Positions 57,066 to 64,000 of a stretch of DNA of 64,000 nt are shown here, piece by piece. The stretch lies in NCBI GenBank assembly GCA_038363925.1, contig JAQQWL010000009.1, forward strand, positions 3,162,001 to 3,226,000, read 5' to 3'. The number at the start of each line of letters is the position of its first letter. Positions within the stretch are counted from its first letter, which is position 1. A program made the position numbers and the translations under genes. The notes beneath the pieces were generated by a model. The model was not told the DNA's origin, did not search any database, and was given only the letters and a program-made list of their open reading frames with translations. Origin of the DNA: Apiospora phragmitis (lineage: Eukaryota; Ascomycota; Sordariomycetes; Amphisphaeriales; Apiosporaceae).

Positions 57066-59110
57066 TTACGAGGAAAGCTTCTCCTTATCATAAGACTCCT
57101 CCGCGCGTCCACCATCGGGGTTGTTCAATGTCGTGCAGTCGTCATCGGAGCCGGACATGTTGGTGGTGACGACGACGTCGTCGTCCTTCTGGTCATCCTT
57201 CTTCTCCATCGGCTGCGAGGACGGCTGCTCCTCGCGGCCCTGCTGCATGGCGCGGAACTCCTCGAGCACCTTGGCGGCCTCGGCAGCGTACTTGCACTTC
57301 ATGCGGATCCCGCCGCCGTACTTCCAGAAGAGGAAGGGGAACGGCAGGCAGGCTAGCGACAAGAAGGCCGGAATTGTGCTGGCCCAGTGGATGCCCAGGT
57401 TGCGGTACATGTCTGTGGTAAAGAGAGGGAAGGCCGCGCCGAGAAGGGATCGCAGAACGGCATTGGATGCGAGGACGGAGGCGGCGTAAACGACATACTA
57501 CAAGTTGTTAGTAAAGTGTTGGCTGGATCCGAGCTGCGATTGAGGGGGAAAAATCTTACAGAATCAACCAAGTAGTTCATGAGACTGAGGAACACCAGAA
57601 CCAGACCCGCGCTAAAGAAAGCACTGCCAATAATGGGAACAATCCAGTGCACGTCGAGACCATTGGTCCAGGCAAACCAGAACAGACCGATGGGAAGTAG
57701 TATGGAGCCGATGATAGCCGGAGGTAGACGGGCCTCGGCGGCGCGTTGCCCCCGTGAGCCTCTGAGACGCGCGCGTAACGCTTGTTGTCGAACATGCTAT
57801 AAGTGACGGACGCCACCATGCCGACGAGAACACCGAGGAAGGCGAGGCCGGATACGCCGGCCGACCAGCCGCGCTGCTGCCGGAAGACGATGGGGAAGGC
57901 GGCGAACATCATGTAGAGGGTGCCGTAGACGATGGCCATATAGAGGGCGGTCAGCAGGACGATAGGCTCGCGGAACAGGAGCTTCCAGGGCCGTAACAGG
58001 GCAACCTTGAACTCCTGCGTGACCGTCTTCTTGGGCTTGCCGGCGTCCAGCATAGAGATATGGACCTTGCCGGTCAGCTTGGTCAGCTTCTCGGCGCGGC
58101 GGCGCAGGATGACGGGCGTGTATGTCTCGGGTACGGTGAGCGAGACGATGATCCAGAGAAGGCCAGTGAAAGCGGCCATGAGACCCTCGATCCAGCGCCA
58201 GCCGGCAGCCTCGCCAAGGAATCCGGCCGCGATGGGGCCAATGGAAGGACCGAGGAAACTGTAGTAGCACGCCAAAGTCAGCTATCGAGTCCACAAGATG
58301 ACAAGATTCGCTTGGTGTAGAAGACATGTATACTTACGGTGCAGTTGCGAATACAGCCGTTGCCATGCCACGTTCGTGCGCCGTGAACATATCAGCAATG
58401 ACACCACCAGCGTTGGTCATGGGCGAAGCGCCGAAGGTACCGGCGAGGAAGCGCAGGATGATCAGCGTCTCAATATTCTTGGCACCGGCCGCTCCAGCGT
58501 TGAACGCAGTCAAGGCCATGTACGTTCCGAAGAACAGGAATTGTCTGCCGTACATTTCGGATAGCGGAGCCCAAATGAGGGGACTATATCAAGTAACGAC
58601 TGAGTCAGCACATGTGCCCAGAATTTGCTCTGCTACTACAACGTAGCAAGGCAGCGCAACGATGTTGTTGAAGGTTACTCACCCAACAGCGAAACCGGTA
58701 ACGAAGAGCGAAACTCCGAGGATGGCGATAATGGTGTCGATCTTGAACTCGCGGATAATCTCGACCACACCTCCACTGTAGGCCGTGCTGACAAAGGCTA
58801 CGGCCAAGACGGCGACGGCCTGGACCATCATGATGGACCACCTCTTCAGCTGGGAGAACCTCATGGGGTTCTTCGGGTCGTTATCGATGTAGTCGACGAG
58901 GAAGGGGTCGTCCTCGGTTCCCTTGCCGGCCCACCGCCAGGCGACGACTTCCGGGGTCACGCCGCCCTGGTCCAACAGGAGCTTGAAGTGCGATATTATG
59001 GGAGACCGCGACGTCGAACCCTGGGCCTCCACATCTCCTTGTCCGTTGCTCGGCTCCATGGCCGTTATAGATGACGACGCCGAGTCCGAGGGCGGTAGCG
59101 TTGACGGCAT
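57066..59110 (-). CDS. MFS transporter, DHA1 type, one frameshift
   Basis: Twelve-helix drug:H+ antiporter-like protein, about 601 residues after correction. Exons 58683-59110, 58338-58583, 57560-58258 and 57066-57497. The N-terminal cytoplasmic region ends [20 protein letters not shown] before helix 1. Motif A-like sequence is [20 protein letters not shown] across intron 1, and helix 4-5 shows [20 protein letters not shown] and [20 protein letters not shown] across intron 2. The loop between helices 6 and 7 has [17 protein letters not shown]. The C-terminal tail is acidic ([10 protein letters not shown]). Near 57734-57745 (plus) one base is missing between GGNAPP and [12 protein letters not shown]. 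The substrate cannot be told; relatives export polyamines, azoles or toxins. A second Met (MEPSNGQG) is an alternative start. Confidence 0.9.
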
Positions 59111-60893
59111 GGTGCTGTCGTTGTCGTTGCTCCTGCTGTGGCCTGTGTCTTCGCTCCGTATATAGAGATATCCCTTGCTTATACGTATATGCTAATGTGT
59201 GAGCGGCAGCAAGAACTAACTTGATGTATTAGGAAAATTGTATATAATAAATACAAGATATATCGGTTTGATACCAAGAAACGAAAGACAGGCCTAGAAC
59301 AAGGCAGAGTGGTGCGGTACGAAGATCGGATCTCGACCAGGGAGGGGGAGGGATGGCCTCGCCATATATATCTACGGACCTGCTGACTGCCACCGGGCCT
59401 GGTATCTTCTCCCGGCTTTGCGGCGTGTTTCTTTCTTCATATCGGCGTTACCTTCCTCGCCTGAAGGGCCTGGCCTCCTGTCAAGGGTAGTGGCCCCATC
59501 TTCCATTCATAAGCAGAGTGCGGGAAGGCCATTGGGATCCATTCCGTTGTGGGCCGCGACTAGCAAGAACAGTGACCAAGATAGCACCACAAACACCAGA
59601 TTGGGCTGGTTTCTGGGGCCAGAGTCAGGGCAACGGGCGGCGGGGTTGTCGTCTTGTGCAAGGAAGTTGTGCAAGGACACACCGACGACTCGAACCAACG
59701 GCCCGCTCCCTCGGCTCTTGGCTGGATGCAGCTCGAATGTCCGGCCAGATCCATGCCACAGAGGCTGCCAGGCTTGGCTACTGAGTACTAGTCGAGCCGG
59801 AGCGGCGTTCGGGGCCATGCTTTAATCCCCGTTGCAGACACAGGACACGGCCGACAGACATGGTTCGTTGGCTTATTCACGATTCAGCCTCAAACTCATC
59901 TCCATGTTTTAAAGCTGTACCACCCTCCTGGGAAACGCCGATCACTGATATACTGTATCATGTCATGAACCTTATCGACTTTTGGTCCCTTCCTCCCGCT
60001 ATGCTGCAACGAGAAGAACAAGAGTGAGGAGCGAGAGCCCGCAGCAGGACATGCCAAGCCTATTCCGCCGTTCGACTACTGCATACCCAACCAGGTATTT
60101 TGCATGCAAGGATCGACATGAAAACAAGCTTGCCGGTAATCGCTATCCAGCTATACTTCGTAATTGTTTGAATGTTTTTCTGTTGTTAGTCCTCGAGACT
60201 TGAGAAAATTACTCGAGAGTTCGAATGTGTTGTGTCCTTTCCAGTATATTTCAGCTCGAGGATGATAATCAATTGAATCAGTGTACGTTTTATTTTGAGG
60301 AGCGTTAAGGTTAGCTGGCAAGCTGGTTGTCAGTGTCAGTGTCAGACTCAGACTGGTAGGAGAGTGCAGGGGTAGAAAGAGATGCTTGTGCTCTTCCTTC
60401 CCTCTTGTCCAATTTTCCCATAGGTTATCGAAGCTTCCATAAAAGTTCTATTGCTGAATCCTCCCCACTTAGTTCGGAGCATTATCCACAGTCGTGTCCT
60501 TCCCTAAATTCATGCCGAGGCACGTCGGTCTTGGAAACCACACTAAATGGAGACGAAATATTATTGAAAAACAGTGGCAGGAACTACAGGCCGAGGCACG
60601 ATTTGTCAGATTCATGCTACTTGTATTTATTGATGAATGCTGTCTGTCTATACACAACAGTAACAGCAACAGCAACAGGAACAGGAACAGGAACAGGAAC
60701 AGGAACAGGAACAGGAACAGGCCCGCTTCCGTCTCCGTCTCTAAATTCGCTTCGTCATCTAGTCGACTCGTCATGACTCGGCATGAACACTGGCACTCCA
60801 TCTCGATCACTTTTCACTGGATGTTTGTAGATAGATAGTATGGCGGTTCGAATGAAATGTTATTATCCTAGTCATTCGTGGTCACACATTCCT
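59111..60893. other. intergenic region upstream of the MFS gene
   Basis: About 1.8 kb with no supported gene. It contains a hexanucleotide repeat at 60662-60720 and a short GTCAGT tandem near 60330-60350. Confidence 0.45.
60662..60720. repeat. (AACAGG)n hexanucleotide repeat
   Basis: Two AACAGC units are followed by about eight AACAGG units. It is noncoding as far as can be seen, although it happens to be open in several frames. Confidence 0.9.
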
Positions 60894-62716
60894 CTAATCA
60901 CCAAACCCGTCCCATTCGTCGTCTCCAACATCGTCCGAGTCCACTTCACTGTAGCTCTCATCTGCCGCCTCTGCGTTGTCATCTTCTGCTGCTCGATTCG
61001 TGTTATCCTGCGGCTTCTCGTGCGAGCCCTGGCTGAGTGCACGCTGCCCATACTTCATCGTTGGCATACCCACTTTGTCCCGAACGATGCGCCCATCATC
61101 GTCCCGTAAATATGGCCCGTCACCATCGTCCTCAGCTTGGTCCGGGTCCCTTGTGAATGCAGCCACGAAGAAACCCATGACCCCACGCCCGTCGTCCTTG
61201 TAGGACCGAATGCAACCCTCTGCGACATCCTCATCGCCCTCGGCGCCCTCCAGCGAACCTCTGACGGGCCATTCGTGCATGCCACGGACCTGCTGCTGCC
61301 GCTTCAGTATGCGCCAGCCGCGGCGCCTGGCCACGTCAGATTGCAGCGCTTTCAAGACCACCTGTTCGTTTTCTTGTGCGTGTATCGAACAGGTCGAATA
61401 GGTGATCTTCTTCGCAGCGGGAAACTCCATGGCGTGCTGAAGTAGGATGAGCTGGAACGAGGCCAGTGCCTCGAGGCGTGCTGACAGCTCCTTCTCCGAA
61501 GAAAGCACCGTCTCCTCGCCATCATCGTCCACCAGAACAGGCTTATCGGCATCTTTGCCGCCATCATCTGTCCGTTTGCGCTTGCGGTTCTGCTCCTTGC
61601 CCGCCTTCGGAGGCTGGGGATTGGCACCAGCGGGCTCAGGGAGGTACAGAGTTGGCAAGGAGTCTCGGCTGACGATGCCGCTGCCCGAGCAACTGGGGTC
61701 CAGCAGCAGACAGCCAACTTCTTTGTACACTGAACCTGCAGGATTTACCTTCAAGAAATCTTGACCAAACCCTATCCGTGTTATCTTGTCTCCTCCAGCG
61801 AGCTTGACCATCTTCTCGAGAGTCTTGGCCCGGCGCGGGTTCTTTTCAAAGGCAAAGACTTTCGGCTGCTTTACTGGAGCATCCGGGATTCGAGAGCGGA
61901 TGATGGCTGTAAGGTGAGTGGTTTTGTTGCCGGGTGCGGAACAGGTGTCAATGGCGTCGCCATCCTCGGGCATGGCATCCAGTAAGTATGCTGGGAAGCA
62001 AGAGGCCTTGTCCTGAAGAATTACCTTGCCGGATTTGTAGGCGTCGGTTTTGGTGATCTCGAAACTAGGTGACACGGCGAGTAGGTTTGGCACGTGCTCA
62101 TCTATGTAGAGACACTTTCCCCTGCCAGATATCACATCCTTGGTCGAGTGTACCCTAGTAAAGTCATTGAAGGTGCCATCAAGCTGATCTTCGAGCGTGG
62201 TCAAGAGAGTATTCACTCGCACCCAGCGGGGATACAGGTTCTCCTTCTCGGCGAAAGCTGCTTCCACCTGGTCTCGGAGAGCATCTATTGACACTGCTTT
62301 CCTCCTTAACCTCGCTCTTGTGAGCTCGGACGATAGGCGAGCCTTATGGCGCTCGACTGCGGCGCGGAGGCCATGAGTACTAGGGAGTGCAATGCCCTTC
62401 TTCGCCAAAAGGTAGTCGTGCACCAGCAAAGATGCAAGGATTGGTGTGAGCTGTAGACAAGTCAGCCAGTTATCTGAAAGTGTTAGATTAATGCCGACAA
62501 TATGCAGCCACATACTTTGCGCTCAAGCTTTAGGATGCCTGCATTCTCGATGACCTCCTTGAGTACGGCACTCCACTTGCAGGTTTCCAGAGCTAGAGCA
62601 TAGATTTGCTGTTGCGGCGATTTGAGATCCTTGCGGTTGAAAATGCGTGTTTTCAGATTGCCGCCAGCCTCGGGCGAAAGCGACAAAATCTCTGCCGCTT
62701 CGTGATAGAGGGACAT
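60894..62716 (-). CDS. rcm1: 25S rRNA cytosine-C5 methyltransferase Rcm1/NSUN5 (NOP2/Sun family)
   Basis: Nucleolar SAM-dependent m5C methyltransferase acting on large-subunit rRNA. Exons 62516-62716 and 60894-62450 (65-base intron) give 585 residues with no frame break. The start MSLYHEAAEILS fits the family. The N-terminal helical part has LTPILASLLVHDYLLAKKGI. The Rossmann domain shows IDTCSAPGNKTTHLTAI (SAM-binding motif I), VFAFEKNPRRAKTLEKM, LLLDPSCSGSGIVSRD (motif IV with one catalytic-pair Cys) and KITYSTCSIHAQENEQVV (motif VI with the second Cys). An acidic/Lys-rich insertion sits between motifs IV and VI. The C-terminal tail is Asp/Glu-rich (SEVDSDDVGDDEWDGFGD). Confidence 0.95.
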
Positions 62717-63906
62717 CTCTCCAATCTAACAATCAGGTAAAGGAATGAGGTAATTGCCCATGCATGTTGAGCCTCGAGTAAGCCTCAATGCTAGCCAATC
62801 GATCGTTGCACAATTCGCAAGTAAGAAGCTTTTTTTCTCCTGATAAAGTATGTACATATGCACGTATGCAGCTTTGGTCACCTCTGCTAGACTAATATGG
62901 ACTTAGATGGAGTCCTACTGCTCGGTAAAGTGATATAGCCCCGCTTTAGTATTCACCTCGATAACTAACCTCAGCCCGTTAACTCGGTGAGAGTCAACTG
63001 GAGGGACTTGGTAATCCCCAGCACGAAGTTAACGTCTCTGGAGGAATCACTTACCTTACCACATTCTGCAAGCGTACCTATTTATTATAAATTTCTGATC
63101 GAAAGGGACCTGTTTTACGCACCGGCTGATGACTCGAGGCGATCAGCACCGATCAGCACCAACCAGTTACGAGTCAGAACTGAGCTCAGCCATCCTCTAT
63201 ATATGCCTTTCAGATCAAGTGACGGCCTTCCATCTTATGGCGGTCAACGGCATTAAATAGGATGTGCCATGCATCCCCTCCTAGTCCTACACAGTCCTGA
63301 CCGTGATATGCGAAAAGGAATCCAGCGCATGCGTTTACTCTCCAGATCTCGGCTAGGGACCGGAGCAGGCCAATATACCATGGCTTGCTGATCTTGATCT
63401 GCAGCTTCAAGATCTGGAGAGGCATTTGTTGTCCAGTGGCACATCGATCACAAGGCTGGCGAACTAGTCAGCGGCCAGACATCCTCATGCGATACCGTTG
63501 AACTAGCCACCGCCTGCATTATGGTACTACCCTACCAGTCTGATTATGAAGGCTTCTTTGAGCTTTTACTGGTTCGATGACTGACCGTTCTCCTGTCCTA
63601 CCTTCCCCATCCAAGGAAACAAATTCCATTATGGCTAGTAGCATTGCTGGGCAAGCTCTTACGGTGTGATGTATATGATTTGTCACAGATCTGTCCTTTT
63701 TCCCAGTAGACAAAAAGAGACACTCAGCATAACCGGCAAGCCATTCGTAAGCTCACAAGTTCTACAGCGCAGACTAGATAGAGCTGCAGGGACCCAGTCG
63801 ATATAGAAAGAGGCAGTCCTCAGTCCGAGTATCAAAATCACGGCCACTTGCTCTGAACTCCCTTGCTTTCGGGTTCTTCCTTTCTCGAACACCTACAGCC
63901 GCCGTG
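62717..63906. other. intergenic region near the right edge
   Basis: About 1.2 kb. A ten-base direct repeat (GATCAGCACC) occurs twice near 63141-63160. No gene is seen. Confidence 0.45.
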
Positions 63907-64000
63907 ATGAGCAAAAATGCGCCCAAACAGTCCACTCCAATGACGACCAGGGGCGGCGTTCTTGAACACCCGCTGGGGCAAAGGTCGACCGCAGAAGCGA
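63907..64000 (+). CDS. possible 5' end of a gene cut by the window edge
   Basis: An open frame from ATG at 63907 runs off the end with no stop (31 codons, MSKNAPKQSTPMTTRGGVLE). It is too short to identify and may be chance. Confidence 0.2.
   Translation, partial: MSKNAPKQSTPMTTRGGVLEHPLGQRSTAEA

Noticed and set aside
52814..59110. Possible metabolic cluster of alpha-galactosidase, PDI-like protein and MFS transporter
   Set aside because: The genes have unrelated roles and separate promoters, and there is no synthase or tailoring enzyme.
59507..59818. 103-codon minus-strand frame upstream of the MFS gene
   Set aside because: No conserved feature and an overlapping plus-strand frame of similar length; treated as chance.

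Overview
The window reads as chromosomal DNA of a filamentous ascomycete (Pezizomycotina, most likely a Sordariomycete; I cannot assign an order). The signs are short GT-AG introns of about 50-280 bases in almost every gene, CTAAC-type branch sites, single-gene promoters, and typical mould families (SAT4-type fungal rhodopsin, DUF3716, Zn2Cys6 regulator, group I G-alpha, GH27 alpha-galactosidase). No rRNA, tRNA, CRISPR array or bacterial-style operon was found.

Layout. 0.2-7.2 kb: a NOSIP-like RING protein (+), a peroxisomal-type carrier (-) and the SAGA subunit Sgf73 (-). 8-9.7 kb: a fungal-specific transcription factor (-) that lacks a recognisable first half of its zinc cluster. 9.7-14.1 kb is gene-poor. 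14.1-19.5 kb: a secreted or anchored FAD-linked oxidoreductase (-) and a SAT4-type seven-helix membrane protein (+), divergent across 1.6 kb. 21.1-29.3 kb, all on the minus strand: an NTF2/RRM/RGG (G3BP-like) protein, the kinetochore protein Nnf1 and a cytochrome b561-like membrane protein with a long Ser/Arg-rich tail. 30.4-36.9 kb: an Fmp32/CCDC90-type mitochondrial protein (+), splicing factor Cwc21 (-), Cdc123 (+) and a group I G-alpha subunit (-). 36.9-43.7 kb is a long stretch without recognisable genes. 43.7-49.9 kb: an Smr-domain protein ending in a CaaX box (+), a DUF3716 protein (-) and a CLC chloride channel (-). 52.8-62.7 kb: a secreted GH27 alpha-galactosidase (+), a PDI-like protein without the CxxC motif but ending in RDEL (+), a 183-bp MITE-like palindrome, an MFS transporter (-) and an Rcm1/NSUN5 rRNA methyltransferase (-).

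Most genes are unrelated housekeeping or membrane functions and I see no convincing biosynthetic cluster. Three window-wide patterns stand out. Eight of the roughly 20 genes need a single-base correction to read through, mostly in or beside short homopolymer runs, which looks more like assembly error than decay. Three minus-strand genes are best explained by GC-AG introns. A near-perfect palindrome lies between two convergent genes. Exon boundaries below were worked out by hand from splice consensus, reading frame and protein-family continuity; no search was run.
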